A DNA stretch of 37,605 nt from an uncultured Granulosicoccaceae bacterium (lineage in GTDB: Bacteria > Pseudomonadota > Gammaproteobacteria > Granulosicoccales > Granulosicoccaceae): positions 1 to 37,605 of the forward strand of contig CALHOU010000101.1 in assembly GCA_938035945.1 (NCBI GenBank), read 5' to 3'. Below the pieces are notes generated by a model that was not told the origin of the DNA, did not search any database, and worked only from the letters and a program-made list of their open reading frames with translations. The stretch's first letter is position 1. Every line of letters begins with the position of its first letter. Below are positions 1 to 8,001 of this stretch, one piece after another. Position numbers and translations under genes: made by a program.

Positions 1-28
1 GTTAAGTACCTCAATGGCGAATGTGGAT

Positions 29-511
29 TCAATCGCGAAAGTTCTGAAACTGAAACGGCAGCCCTAACTCTGCCGTTTCAAGCAATTTCATGGTGGCCTG
101 CAAGTCGTCACGCTTTTTACCGTTTATGCGCAGCTGTTCGCCCTGCACTTGCGCTTGCACTTTTAATTTCGATTCCTTGATTTTTGCCACAGCTTTTTTT
201 GCAATGTCTTTATCAATACCAACACGCACCTTAACCACTTGTTTCACACCTTTGCCAGAGCTTTCAATTTTGCCCGCATCAAGGCATGCAATATCAATAG
301 AACGAGCGGTTAGCTTTTGATACAAAATGGGGTGCATTTGCTGTATCTGGAAATCACTGTCGGCTGTAAGCACGACCGCGCCATCGCTTAATTTGGCATC
401 GGCCGAGGTACCTTTAAAATCAAATCGATTGGTGATTTCGCGACTGGCTTGATCAATGGCATTACTCAGCTCATGCTGGTCCACTTCGGATACGACGTCG
501 AATGAAGGCAT
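29..511 (-). CDS. yajQ: YajQ-family nucleotide-binding protein (UPF0234)
   Basis: This 160-residue protein matches the YajQ family from its opening segment (MPSFDVVSEVD) to its end (LPFQFQNFRD), at full family length. YajQ proteins fold as two ferredoxin-like domains, have been reported to bind nucleotides, and in some bacteria act as cyclic-di-GMP effectors; no enzyme activity is established. The ATG start is supported by a GGGAG ribosome-binding site about seven bases upstream. The gene diverges from pdxH across a 143-base intergenic region that holds an extended -10 element facing yajQ. The family assignment is secure; the role in this organism is not known from sequence. Confidence 0.93.
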   Translation of the reverse strand: MPSFDVVSEVDQHELSNAIDQASREITNRFDFKGTSADAKLSDGAVVLTADSDFQIQQMHPILYQKLTARSIDIACLDAGKIESSGKGVKQVVKVRVGIDKDIAKKAVAKIKESKLKVQAQVQGEQLRINGKKRDDLQATMKLLETAELGLPFQFQNFRD

Positions 512-535
512 GGAATTCTCCCGTTTAGATAACTC

Positions 536-562
536 ATTTTACCAGCAATCCTGAATTGTTCA
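536..562 (-). promoter_or_regulatory. Candidate yajQ promoter
   Basis: On the minus strand the sequence reads TGGTAAAAT (536-544), an extended -10 element (TG-N-TAAAAT) about 25 bases upstream of the yajQ ATG. The -35 side is poor (around CTGAAC), which is common when the extended TG is present. This is a pattern match only. Confidence 0.4.
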
Positions 563-595
563 GCACCCTTGCGCACCGTTTTACGCTTGGCTACG

Positions 596-625
596 TATAC
601 TAGTCGTATGCGGCTGCAAAGCCGC
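596..625 (+). promoter_or_regulatory. Candidate pdxH -10 element and 5' leader stem-loop
   Basis: TATACT at 596-601 resembles a -10 hexamer on the plus strand, without a convincing -35. Just downstream, GCGGCT (610-615) and AGCCGC (620-625) form a six-base-pair stem closed by a GCAA loop, a GNRA tetraloop. If transcription starts near 608 the stem would lie at the extreme 5' end of the pdxH mRNA, a position that often stabilises messages. The stem is directly visible; the function is inferred. Confidence 0.35.
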
Positions 626-654
626 TCGCATAGATAACCTGTGAGCACAACATC

Positions 655-1296
655 ATGAGCGATGACTTAATCGAAGAACGTCGGGACTACTCGGCTAACA
701 CGCTATCAGCTGCTGAGCTGGCAAACACACCATTGGAGCAGTTTCGCCATTGGATGAAACAGGCACGCGCTGCAAAAATTCTCGACGCCTCGGCGATGGC
801 ATTGGCCACCGCAGACAGCACCGGCCAACCACACGTGCGCATTGTGCTGCTAAAGAAAGTCGACGACGAGGGCTTTTCCTGGTACACCTATCAACAGAGT
901 GATAAAGGTGATCAACTTGCCCAAAATCCACAAGCCAGTCTCTTGTTTTACTGGCGCGAGCTTGAACGTCAGGTAAGAATTGAAGGTCGTGTTGTGCGGC
1001 TCGATCCAACTAATGCCGACGAGTATTTTTATTCTCGCCCAGAAGGTAGTCGATTTAGCGCAGCTGCATCAATCCAGTCGGCACCGGTTGAGAACAGAGC
1101 CGAGTTACAAGCCAAAGTAGCCGCCCTACACCAGCAGTACCCTGATGGCAATGTACCTCGACCGGATGTTTGGGGTGGCTACCAACTACAGCCAACGCGG
1201 TTTGAATTTTGGCAAGGCCGAGATGATCGGTTGCATGATCGATTCATTTACACAAAACATGACAATGCATGGACAACACAGCGGCTATCGCCTTAA
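655..1296 (+). CDS. pdxH: Pyridoxamine 5'-phosphate oxidase
   Basis: PdxH is a homodimeric FMN flavoprotein that oxidises pyridoxine 5'-phosphate or pyridoxamine 5'-phosphate with O2 to pyridoxal 5'-phosphate, the last step of the DXP-dependent vitamin B6 pathway. The 213-residue product has the usual length. Family segments include the FMN-binding part (PHVRIVLLKKVDDEGFSWYT, residues about 59-78) and the conserved C-terminal block with RFEFWQGRDDRLHDRF, ending in RLSP. The ATG gives the standard N-terminus, although the ribosome-binding site is weak. A DUF1499 gene follows after nine bases. PdxA of the same pathway is encoded at 13340, and PLP enzymes GcvP and HemL are also in the window. 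Confidence 0.96.
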   Translation: MSDDLIEERRDYSANTLSAAELANTPLEQFRHWMKQARAAKILDASAMALATADSTGQPHVRIVLLKKVDDEGFSWYTYQQSDKGDQLAQNPQASLLFYWRELERQVRIEGRVVRLDPTNADEYFYSRPEGSRFSAAASIQSAPVENRAELQAKVAALHQQYPDGNVPRPDVWGGYQLQPTRFEFWQGRDDRLHDRFIYTKHDNAWTTQRLSP

Positions 1297-1305
1297 TTAA
1301 CTCCC

Positions 1306-1803
1306 ATGACCAAGACAATAAAACGTATGCCTAAAATGATTATCATTGCACTTATAGTCATCGCGCTATTCATTGCTTTACGCGTTGCTATTAGTTTCTT
1401 TTCGGCAAATAAAGTTGCCATCGGTTTGAGTAAAACCGACACAGGCCAGCTTCAGTTATCCGGTTGCCACGGTTTGCGAAACTGCACAGCATCCACGGCC
1501 AAAACCCAACGAAACTTAATTGCGCCCATCAGCTTTGAAGGCAATGCAGACGAAGTCATCGATAAAATAACAACGATCATAAACAACCAATCCGGTGCGC
1601 AAGTTCAAACCCAAGACGCCCGATCGCTGTGGGCTACCTTTAAAACACCACTACTTGGCTATATAGATGATCTTGAAATTTTAGTTGACGCTGAAAATGG
1701 CGTGGCGCATATACGTAGCGCATCCCGAATTGGGCAAAGTGATTTAGGCGCAAACCGCAAACGCATTGAATCCTTGCGCCAAATATTGCAAGGCAAAATT
1801 TAA
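1306..1803 (+). CDS. DUF1499 family membrane-anchored protein
   Basis: This 165-residue protein has one N-terminal hydrophobic segment (residues about 9-29) and a soluble remainder resembling the DUF1499 family. That family carries a paired-cysteine motif near its start, seen here as GCHGLRNC, followed by segments resembling conserved parts (LWATFKTPLLGYIDDLEILVD and IRSASRIGQSDLGANRKRIE). No biochemical function is established for the family. The segment after the anchor is probably periplasmic. The gene begins nine bases after the pdxH stop and is likely co-transcribed with it. A second in-frame ATG at codon 8 is an alternative start. It runs towards the convergent S41 peptidase gene, with a shared hairpin between them. 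Confidence 0.75.
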   Translation: MTKTIKRMPKMIIIALIVIALFIALRVAISFFSANKVAIGLSKTDTGQLQLSGCHGLRNCTASTAKTQRNLIAPISFEGNADEVIDKITTIINNQSGAQVQTQDARSLWATFKTPLLGYIDDLEILVDAENGVAHIRSASRIGQSDLGANRKRIESLRQILQGKI

Positions 1804-1815
1804 TAACACAAACAA

Positions 1816-1845
1816 AAACGGCCCAGTAAAAAAACTGAGCCGTTT
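1816..1845 (-). terminator. Rho-independent terminator for the S41 peptidase gene
   Basis: The arms AAACGGCCCAGT (1816-1827) and ACTGAGCCGTTT (1834-1845) form a 12-pair stem with a six-base loop. In the minus-strand transcript the single non-Watson-Crick position becomes a G-U wobble and the stem is followed by TTTTTGTT, so the structure is best as the terminator of the minus-strand gene ending at 1877. On the plus strand that position is a C-A mismatch and the tail is poor, so it is at most a weak terminator for pdxH-DUF1499. Confidence 0.8.
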
Positions 1846-1876
1846 GTTCTGTTATCGCCTGTTAGGCTTACGCAAC

Positions 1877-3319
1877 TTAGTCTTCAGATACAAATCGCGA
1901 CGGATCTTCAGGCTCAAACGATGGCCCAGTTGGACCAAACGACGATCGCTGCATATCAGCAATCATGGTACCTGGCGCATCACAAGACCCATCGGTTAAA
2001 AAGCGCAAAGTGGCGCTCACCATCGGATCCCTTGACGACTCAGAAGGTACTTGCCAATCATCCTGAGCAGCACAATCTGCTGCCATACCGCCAGCGACAC
2101 TGACACCTACGGCATTCAAGCGCACCGAACGCATTGCGGTGATCGCTTTTTCGCAGTAGTTACGAGTATTGGAGGTGAAAGGCTTTCCAAATGTTGTCTC
2201 ACCGATTAATACAACATCAATATATGGCTCTAGAGAGTTAATAAAAATTTCAGATGAGGACGCGGTTCGATCACTGGTTAGTACAAAAACACGTGCCAAG
2301 TCTAAGGGTTGTTCTACTTCGTCGAAATACTCAGTATCATTAAATCGGCTGTACTTATCGTTCCAGGCATTTGTATAAGCCACTTGATTAGCCACTACTG
2401 CACCACCTACAACCGACGCTAAGTAGCGGGCTACAGATGTGCGCCCACCGCCGTTGTAACGCAGATCCACAATCAATTCATCGATTCCACCTTCTGCACG
2501 AAAAACTCTAAACGCTGAATCAAGTTCATCTTTTGTTGTTGCCAGAAAAGATCGCACGGGTAAATAACCGACTCTCGGTAATCCGCTATTGGGGTCCGTA
2601 GGCAAGAATCCATTTGCTGGACCTGCCGTCGTCCAACGGTAAGTCTCATAGGCGACGGATACGGTACGCGGATCTTCTTCCCCCGTTCGCACCGACATGA
2701 CAACCGGTGAATTGTCAGGGTCTAATGCCGTACGTATATTGTCATTAGTGACTTCAGACAAATCAATTCCATTTAGTGAAAGAAGCTCATCACCACGAAT
2801 AAGGCCAGCGTCATCTGCCGGTGAGCCGTATCGAATATAACGAAAGCGTACGACACCATCGCCAGCAGGTTGGAACCAAAAACCGTGACCGGCTGTTTCA
2901 CCTTCGTTAAAAAGGGCTGACTGCGTGCCGAAGTCGCCCACCGAACTGAATGTATCTGGCGCAACGCGTAAATCTTCAATAAGCAAGCTGGCGTCTTCGT
3001 AGTCATCCAAATTTAAGATTGGCACTTGATCGTAGTAGATGTAGTAATCACGCATATCAAAATCAACGCGACGTTTAATATCATCGACCGAGCATTGTTC
3101 AACGCCATCAGGTGTGACATACACCGGTGGGAACACGGCCATATCTGGGTCTGGCATTTCGGGAGTCGTTACCGGGCCATCAGGGTCATTCACTGGCAAC
3201 TCAGGATTAGTCACCGGAACTTCTGTGATTGTTGTGGGTGGATTGGAAGAGCTATTTGAGCTGCATGCCGACACGGATAACACCAAGGCCACGGAGACTG
3301 CTAATTCGATATAGCGCAT
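1877..3319 (-). CDS. Lipoprotein S41 (CtpA/Tsp-type) serine peptidase with PDZ domain
   Basis: The product (480 residues from the chosen ATG) starts with a signal peptide ending in a lipobox, LSVSAC, so Cys19 is the likely acylated residue. A Pro/Val/Asp-rich linker follows (about 29-60), then a PDZ-like domain (about 140-220, containing GSPADDAGLIRGDELLSLNG) and the S41 catalytic domain. The nucleophile is predicted to be Ser354 in TASSSE and the general base Lys379 in GETTFGKPF; their 25-residue spacing matches E. coli Tsp. I chose the ATG at 3319 because a promoter lies between it and an in-frame upstream start at 3412, and because it gives a proper signal peptide. Expected location is the periplasmic face of a membrane. 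The substrate is unknown. The gene appears monocistronic with its own terminator. Confidence 0.85.
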   Translation of the reverse strand: MRYIELAVSVALVLSVSACSSNSSSNPPTTITEVPVTNPELPVNDPDGPVTTPEMPDPDMAVFPPVYVTPDGVEQCSVDDIKRRVDFDMRDYYIYYDQVPILNLDDYEDASLLIEDLRVAPDTFSSVGDFGTQSALFNEGETAGHGFWFQPAGDGVVRFRYIRYGSPADDAGLIRGDELLSLNGIDLSEVTNDNIRTALDPDNSPVVMSVRTGEEDPRTVSVAYETYRWTTAGPANGFLPTDPNSGLPRVGYLPVRSFLATTKDELDSAFRVFRAEGGIDELIVDLRYNGGGRTSVARYLASVVGGAVVANQVAYTNAWNDKYSRFNDTEYFDEVEQPLDLARVFVLTSDRTASSSEIFINSLEPYIDVVLIGETTFGKPFTSNTRNYCEKAITAMRSVRLNAVGVSVAGGMAADCAAQDDWQVPSESSRDPMVSATLRFLTDGSCDAPGTMIADMQRSSFGPTGPSFEPEDPSRFVSED

Positions 3320-3355
3320 TTGTTTTTCGAGTCCGTATGAAAGAAATTCTGCGCC

Positions 3356-3385
3356 AGTGTAACCCTGCGCCGTTTTGGGTATCAA
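3356..3385 (-). promoter_or_regulatory. Candidate promoter of the S41 peptidase gene
   Basis: On the minus strand TTGATA (3380-3385) and TACACT (3356-3361) match the -35 and -10 hexamers at five and four of six positions, separated by 18 bases. Predicted transcription starts near 3349, about 30 bases upstream of the ATG at 3319. This supports that start and argues against the longer reading frame from 3412. Confidence 0.5.
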
Positions 3386-3743
3386 GCTGTCAGTCCGCAA
3401 AATCGAACACACTAGACTTTAGTTGGCGTCAAGAATCAAGCAATCGATGACCAGCTCGCAACTACCCACTTAGCGGGTTTCGCGAAAAGGCTTGTTTTAA
3501 GGGGCTAATGTGGTGTGGCCCACAACTTCGACCGGTTTAAGGAACCAAAAAGTCGCTCTATTCTCATTACCATTCTGTACTGCTTGCAGCGCTATGAACC
3601 CTTGGGCAAAGTGCGCCCAGCTCAACCCGAATCAGCCTTTAATTAGGTCTCCGTTCGTGCAAGGGTTGGACGACACTGGTTGTGCCGGAACAGGGATTGT
3701 TCTGAGACAACTACCAGCAATACATCAACGATGCCATGCTGGC
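3386..3743. other. Intergenic region with no gene recognised
   Basis: About 360 bases separate the S41 promoter from the lipA stop codon. I see no tRNA, no convincing terminator for lipA and no reading frame with family resemblance. A plus-strand frame through the region runs into lipA antisense and has a composition typical of a chance frame. A short palindrome (TGTGG-C-CCACA) lies near 3515-3530 without other support. Confidence 0.5.
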
Positions 3744-4712
3744 TTATTCGGAGCCGGAAGTAGCTGCAGCTGCTTGCCGATCTGCATGGTAAGACGATCT
3801 CACCATCGGCCCACTGGCCACATGTGAAAAGCCTAATTCATAGCCGAGCGTAGCCAAGTCATCGAACTCCGTTGGATGCACAAAACGTTCGACCGCTAAA
3901 TGTGATGCACTGGGTTGCAGGTATTGCCCTAATGTGAGCATGTTTACATTATGCGCCCGCATATCTTTCATCACTTGCTCAACTTCCTCAATCGATTCAC
4001 CCAAGCCCAGCATAAGCCCAGATTTTGTCGGTACATCTGGAAAGCGTGCTTTGTGATTCTTTAATAGATCAAGCGAGTATTGGTAGTCGGAACCGGGTCG
4101 GCATTGTTTGTACAGGCGTGGCACCGTTTCCAGGTTGTGATTAAAAACATCGGGCGGGTTAGCTGCCATGGCCTCCAAGGCTTTATCCATTCGACCACGG
4201 TAGTCCGGTACCAACACTTCAATTTGAATACCCGGACTTGCCTTTCTTACAGCCGCAATACACGCATCAAAATGTCCCGCTCCGCCGTCGCGCAAATCAT
4301 CACGATCGACCGATGTAATAACCACATACTTTAAGCCCATTTGACCGATCGCTTTAGCTAAGTTCTCCGGCTCATCAGGGTCAAGTGGATTGGGTCGGCC
4401 ATGTGCAACATCGCAAAACGGGCAGCGCCGCGTGCAGATATCACCCATAATCATAAACGTCGCTGTGCCGTGGCTAAAGCATTCACCAAGGTTAGGACAA
4501 TTCGCTTCTTCGCAAACTGACGATAACTTTAGCTCGCGCATAAGCCGTTTGATTTCTTGCACGCGTGGATTGTTGCTCACTCGTGTTCGAATCCATTCAG
4601 GCTTTTTAAGTCGCGTGGTTTGCGGTGCAACTTTTATAGGTATGCGCGCTAACTTATCCGCGCCACGCTGGTGGCCGTCTGGGTCGTTACGAGAAGGTGC
4701 TTTGTAATCCAT
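3744..4712 (-). CDS. lipA: Lipoyl synthase
   Basis: LipA is a radical-SAM enzyme that inserts two sulfur atoms at C6 and C8 of protein-bound octanoyl groups to make the lipoyl cofactor. Both iron-sulfur motifs are present: the auxiliary cluster Cys67, Cys72 and Cys78 ([12 protein letters not shown]) and the radical-SAM cluster Cys93, Cys97 and Cys100 (CTRRCPFC). The C-terminal RSSYHA serine motif is also present. At 322 residues the length is normal. The ATG shares a base with the lipB stop (TAATG), indicating translational coupling. GcvH, a lipoyl acceptor, is encoded at 30380. No clear terminator follows the gene. Confidence 0.97.
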   Translation of the reverse strand: MDYKAPSRNDPDGHQRGADKLARIPIKVAPQTTRLKKPEWIRTRVSNNPRVQEIKRLMRELKLSSVCEEANCPNLGECFSHGTATFMIMGDICTRRCPFCDVAHGRPNPLDPDEPENLAKAIGQMGLKYVVITSVDRDDLRDGGAGHFDACIAAVRKASPGIQIEVLVPDYRGRMDKALEAMAANPPDVFNHNLETVPRLYKQCRPGSDYQYSLDLLKNHKARFPDVPTKSGLMLGLGESIEEVEQVMKDMRAHNVNMLTLGQYLQPSASHLAVERFVHPTEFDDLATLGYELGFSHVASGPMVRSSYHADRQAAAATSGSE

Positions 4713-5308
4713 TATGACAGTGTATCAGCTGTTTCAAGTTGGTTAACCAAAGACTGCAAAAGACTATCCACTAAGGCTTCCTTTCTATATTCAATACCCA
4801 GTTGCTGCAGGCTGGTGACCTCCAAACCCGCATAGCCGCAAGGGTTAATACCCTTAAACGGGGTTAAATCAACATCCAGGTTTAACGACAAGCCATGGTA
4901 GGCACAGCCCCGACGAACCCGTAGCCCAAGGGCCGCAATCTTTTGCCCATCAACATAAACGCCGGGGGCATCACGTCGCCCTTGAGCACTTAGATCGTAA
5001 AGCGCGAGTGTTTCGATGACCGCGTTTTCCAAACGCACAACCAGCTCGCGAACGCCAAATCCTGCGCGACGCAGATCAAACAATGTGTACACGATAATTT
5101 GCCCCGGACCATGGTAGGTAACCTGACCGCCTCGATCAGATTCAAGCACCGGGATATTGCCGCTATTGAGAATGTGCTCAGGCTTACCCGCTTGGCCTAA
5201 TGTATAAACCGATGGGTGTTCAACAACCCAGAGCTCATCCGCGCTTGTGTTATCACGTTGATCGGTAAAGCTGCGCATCTGTTGCCAGACACTGGCATAG
5301 TTCTCCAA
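4712..5308 (-). CDS. lipB: Lipoyl(octanoyl) transferase; start codon uncertain
   Basis: LipB transfers octanoate from acyl carrier protein to lipoyl domains, giving the substrate of LipA. The catalytic pair is present, Lys123 in DGQKIAALG and Cys157 in INPCGYAG (numbered from the TTG at 5308), as is the [14 protein letters not shown] block. The start is odd: the frame has no ATG or GTG near the expected N-terminus. TTG at 5308 gives 198 residues but cuts into a conserved N-terminal segment. CTG at 5329, overlapping the ybeD stop as CTGA, or ATT at 5323 would restore that segment ([14 protein letters not shown]). The next ATG, at codon 11, would lose more. Translation is probably coupled to ybeD. 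Confidence 0.93.
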   Translation of the reverse strand: MENYASVWQQMRSFTDQRDNTSADELWVVEHPSVYTLGQAGKPEHILNSGNIPVLESDRGGQVTYHGPGQIIVYTLFDLRRAGFGVRELVVRLENAVIETLALYDLSAQGRRDAPGVYVDGQKIAALGLRVRRGCAYHGLSLNLDVDLTPFKGINPCGYAGLEVTSLQQLGIEYRKEALVDSLLQSLVNQLETADTLS

Positions 5309-5325
5309 CCCTAAATGCTGAATGT

Positions 5326-5607
5326 TCAGAGGGTAAACTTTACGCGCGATTCAGCACGTAAATCCACATAGATACGTTCAACTTGCGCTTGATTAAGTGC
5401 CGTGAAATGCACGCGTACAGAGATGTATTTTTCTTTACTGCTAAGCGTTGTGACCACTTTCGATGGCTTAGCCGGTTCCAGATGGCGCTGGACAATGCCG
5501 ATCACCAGAGCTTCAAAATCTGGTTCGTTCAGTCCCATGGCTTTGATCGATATCGCAGCCGGAAATTTTATCAGGGACGCTTCCCCATCGAGACTCGTGC
5601 TGGCCAC
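5326..5607 (-). CDS. ybeD: YbeD/DUF493 family protein
   Basis: This 93-residue protein belongs to the small DUF493 (YbeD) family, which has an ACT-like ferredoxin fold and is usually encoded between dacA and lipB, as here. Recognisable parts are [12 protein letters not shown] and the core with VQRH and [13 protein letters not shown]. The molecular function of the family is not settled. The start is GTG, directly after the dacA TAA with no gap, and the TGA stop overlaps the possible CTG start of lipB. Tight packing implies co-transcription from dacA through lipA. The N-terminus is a few residues longer than in E. coli YbeD, so initiation slightly downstream cannot be excluded. Confidence 0.88.
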   Translation of the reverse strand: MASTSLDGEASLIKFPAAISIKAMGLNEPDFEALVIGIVQRHLEPAKPSKVVTTLSSKEKYISVRVHFTALNQAQVERIYVDLRAESRVKFTL

Positions 5608-6783
5608 TTACTGAAAGTATCGCATAATGGAATGTTTCATACGTCTGAAGATGCCGCCCTCTTCGACCTTTTGCAAGGCCAGTAACGGCACTTCACCTAT
5701 GACTTGATTGTCGGCAGTTATAACCGATCGACCAAACTCTTGACCGATACGTGCTGGTGCTTTGATATAGGAGCTCAATTCAATTTGACTGTGCAAAGTA
5801 TCGAACGAATCACGCGGCAAGGTCACATATAAGTCTTCTGACACACCCAATAAAATCTCTTCGGTTTTGCCCATCCAGATGCGTGCTGATTTCACCACTT
5901 CACCAGCCTCATAGATGCGTTTGGTTTGAAAAAAACGAAAACCATAGTTAAGCAGGCGTTGCGTTTCAGCCATACGGGTTTTATCACTTGCGGTACCAAG
6001 CACGATACTGATAAGGCGCATGTCGTCGCGCACAGCCGATGCAACAAGACAATAACCGGCCGCTTCAGTGTGTCCTGTTTTCATGCCATCAACGGATGCA
6101 TCGCGCCACAATAATTTGTTGCGGTTGTTCTGTTCGATATTGTTGTACTTGTAGGACTTCTGCGAATACAAAGCATAGTGTTCTGGAAAATCACGAATCA
6201 TACGACGCGCAATAATCGATAAGTCGCGCGCGGTCGTGTAATGATCCGGGTCAGGTAAACCCGATGCATTCATAAAGTTTGTGTTGCTCATGCCCAGCGT
6301 TTCGGCCATGCGATTCATCATCGATACAAAACCCTGCTCACTGGCAGCCACGTGTTCAGCCAAGGCCACACTGGCATCGTTGCCAGATTGCACAATCAGA
6401 CCACGCAATAACTCACCAATCGAAACTGTTTTGCCCGCTTCAATAAACATGCGTGAGCCCGGCATGGACTGCGCGTATTCACTAATGATGGCCAGATCGT
6501 CCTCGGTTAAAGTACCTTGCTTGATCTCGGTTGCAACTAAATAAGCCGTCATCAACTTGGTCAAACTGGCTGGCTCTACACGCTCATCCGGTTTTTTCTC
6601 GGCCAGAATTTCCCCACTGATGTTATCGATGAGAAGAAAACTATTCGCCGATAGCTGCGGCGGTGCTGGCAATGGCGCTGCGTGCACTATTTTGCTGAAG
6701 AGCGCGGCCGTGCTGCAGAGCGCGGCCAACAGGAATACAGATGAAAGAATCGAACGAATAACCGTGTTTAGATAAATCAGCAT
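5608..6783 (-). CDS. dacA: D-alanyl-D-alanine carboxypeptidase (PBP5/6 type)
   Basis: DacA removes the terminal D-alanine from peptidoglycan pentapeptides in the periplasm. The three active-site motifs of the S11 family are visible: SLTK with nucleophile Ser73, SGN at about 133-135 and KTG at about 235-237. An N-terminal signal peptide ends near the Ala of VHAAP. The C-terminus (IFRRMKHSIMRYF) is an amphipathic helix of the kind that anchors PBP5 to the inner membrane. I chose the ATG at 6783 (391 residues); an in-frame TTG two codons upstream is less likely. It sits in the conserved mltB-rlpA-dacA-ybeD-lipB-lipA order, with a GC-rich stem-loop between rlpA and dacA. Confidence 0.96.
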   Translation of the reverse strand: MLIYLNTVIRSILSSVFLLAALCSTAALFSKIVHAAPLPAPPQLSANSFLLIDNISGEILAEKKPDERVEPASLTKLMTAYLVATEIKQGTLTEDDLAIISEYAQSMPGSRMFIEAGKTVSIGELLRGLIVQSGNDASVALAEHVAASEQGFVSMMNRMAETLGMSNTNFMNASGLPDPDHYTTARDLSIIARRMIRDFPEHYALYSQKSYKYNNIEQNNRNKLLWRDASVDGMKTGHTEAAGYCLVASAVRDDMRLISIVLGTASDKTRMAETQRLLNYGFRFFQTKRIYEAGEVVKSARIWMGKTEEILLGVSEDLYVTLPRDSFDTLHSQIELSSYIKAPARIGQEFGRSVITADNQVIGEVPLLALQKVEEGGIFRRMKHSIMRYFQ

Positions 6784-6810
6784 GAGCAATAAACTGTTGA
6801 ATTTAAATCT

Positions 6811-6832
6811 GGCTCGCCGAATGCGGCGCGCC
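6811..6832 (-). other. GC-rich intercistronic stem-loop between rlpA and dacA
   Basis: CGCCG (6815-6819) and CGGCG (6824-6828) pair around a four-base loop, and GGC (6811-6813) pairs with GCC (6830-6832) across a one-base mismatch. In the minus-strand mRNA it is followed by AGATTTAAATTC rather than a U-run, so an mRNA-stability or attenuation element is more likely than a full terminator. Confidence 0.35.
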
Positions 6833-6869
6833 GTAAGTGTAAATGATTTGACGCCTCGGCGGCGAAACC

Positions 6870-7985
6870 TTAGCGACTAGCCGCTAATTTGGTGTAACCG
6901 TCGACGCCAATACTAGCCAGTGTCGACAAGGTACTTTCCAGTTGAGTGCCCTTTTTGAATGGCCCCATTTTAACTCTGAACAATTTTCGCCCAGTGTCTT
7001 TTTCAACAAACGCTGGCAAACCCGTTTGTTGTTCAACGCTTGTGACCAAGCCCTGTGCATTGGCCGCATTCGAAAACGCACCCAGCTGGATAAAATAGTT
7101 TCCCGACCGGTTAGCGGCTTTGCTCACCACGGCCTGTTTAACTGGGTTTAGAGCCTGCACCGCGGCAGGTTCTTGCACCACTGGCGCTGCAGCTGTGGTT
7201 TGAGCGGGCACTAAAGAAATTTCTGTAAAGCCGTCTTCAGAACTATCAACATCGACCTCCTGCGCCGCCAATAAGCCGGGGGCCTCAGGTGTCGATTTCA
7301 CGACCTCAGGCTCAGGCTGCAAAGGCACGGCGGCAAGCTGCGGCTGCACCACCTCAGGTGCAACTGGTGGAGGTACCACAACGTTGTTCGGTGAGGGATC
7401 GTCGGTAAACGACTTTGCCACCATCACATTCGATGCACTGGAGTTTTGCGCAATCAAGTGTGTTGACAACGCATCAACCCGAACGTTCGCTGTGCCCTTT
7501 TCTACCATGTCCAGTTCATGTGCGGCCGTATAGGACATGTCAATGATACGATCACCGACAAACGGCCCTCGATCGTTGACCTTAACCACCACAGATTTAT
7601 TGTTATCCAAATTGGTAACGCGCACGTAGGTAGGCAGCGGCAAATGTTTGTGGGCAGCTGTCATTGCGTACATGTCATAGACTTCGCCACTCGATGTTTT
7701 ACGGCCATGAAACTTTTTACCGTACCAAGAGGCTATGCCGGTTTCCGAAAAATTCGCCGCTGAGTCCATGACCCGGTATTTTTTTCCAAACACCGTGTAC
7801 TGGGCCATATTGCCGGTACGTGACTTAGGCAAATTACGCACGAAAGCTGGCACGGCCTGGCCGTTTGCGGAAGCTGACCCAGGCCTGTTATCAACGCCTG
7901 TGGTCGCACAGCCAGTCATGCTTACTGCGGCTAAGAGCAGTAAAAGTCGGCGAAAATCAGTGGAAACAGGGCTTATCCAGATCAT
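6870..7985 (-). CDS. rlpA: RlpA-type septal ring lytic transglycosylase lipoprotein
   Basis: RlpA proteins cleave peptide-free (denuded) glycan strands at the division septum. This 371-residue version has a signal peptide with lipobox (SMTGC, Cys26), a double-psi beta-barrel domain (about residues 75-170), a Pro/Val/Glu-rich linker (about 185-285) and a C-terminal SPOR domain (about 290-371) that binds denuded septal glycans. The barrel keeps the residues tied to activity in Pseudomonas RlpA, within SSGEVYDMYAMTAAH (Glu, Asp, His), and the NDRGPF motif. The order mltB-rlpA-dacA is conserved in gammaproteobacteria. Likely outer-membrane anchored, facing the periplasm. Confidence 0.93.
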   Translation of the reverse strand: MIWISPVSTDFRRLLLLLAAVSMTGCATTGVDNRPGSASANGQAVPAFVRNLPKSRTGNMAQYTVFGKKYRVMDSAANFSETGIASWYGKKFHGRKTSSGEVYDMYAMTAAHKHLPLPTYVRVTNLDNNKSVVVKVNDRGPFVGDRIIDMSYTAAHELDMVEKGTANVRVDALSTHLIAQNSSASNVMVAKSFTDDPSPNNVVVPPPVAPEVVQPQLAAVPLQPEPEVVKSTPEAPGLLAAQEVDVDSSEDGFTEISLVPAQTTAAAPVVQEPAAVQALNPVKQAVVSKAANRSGNYFIQLGAFSNAANAQGLVTSVEQQTGLPAFVEKDTGRKLFRVKMGPFKKGTQLESTLSTLASIGVDGYTKLAASR

Positions 7986-8001
7986 TGGGTACTCTTTGGC
8001 T

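Noticed and set aside
695..1009. 104-codon frame antisense to pdxH
   Set aside because: Entirely inside a well-conserved gene on the other strand; no recognisable motif.
3510..3827. A 105-codon plus-strand reading frame in the gap before lipA
   Set aside because: It runs 84 bases into lipA antisense, has no family resemblance, no ribosome-binding site, and a Cys/Pro-rich composition typical of chance frames.
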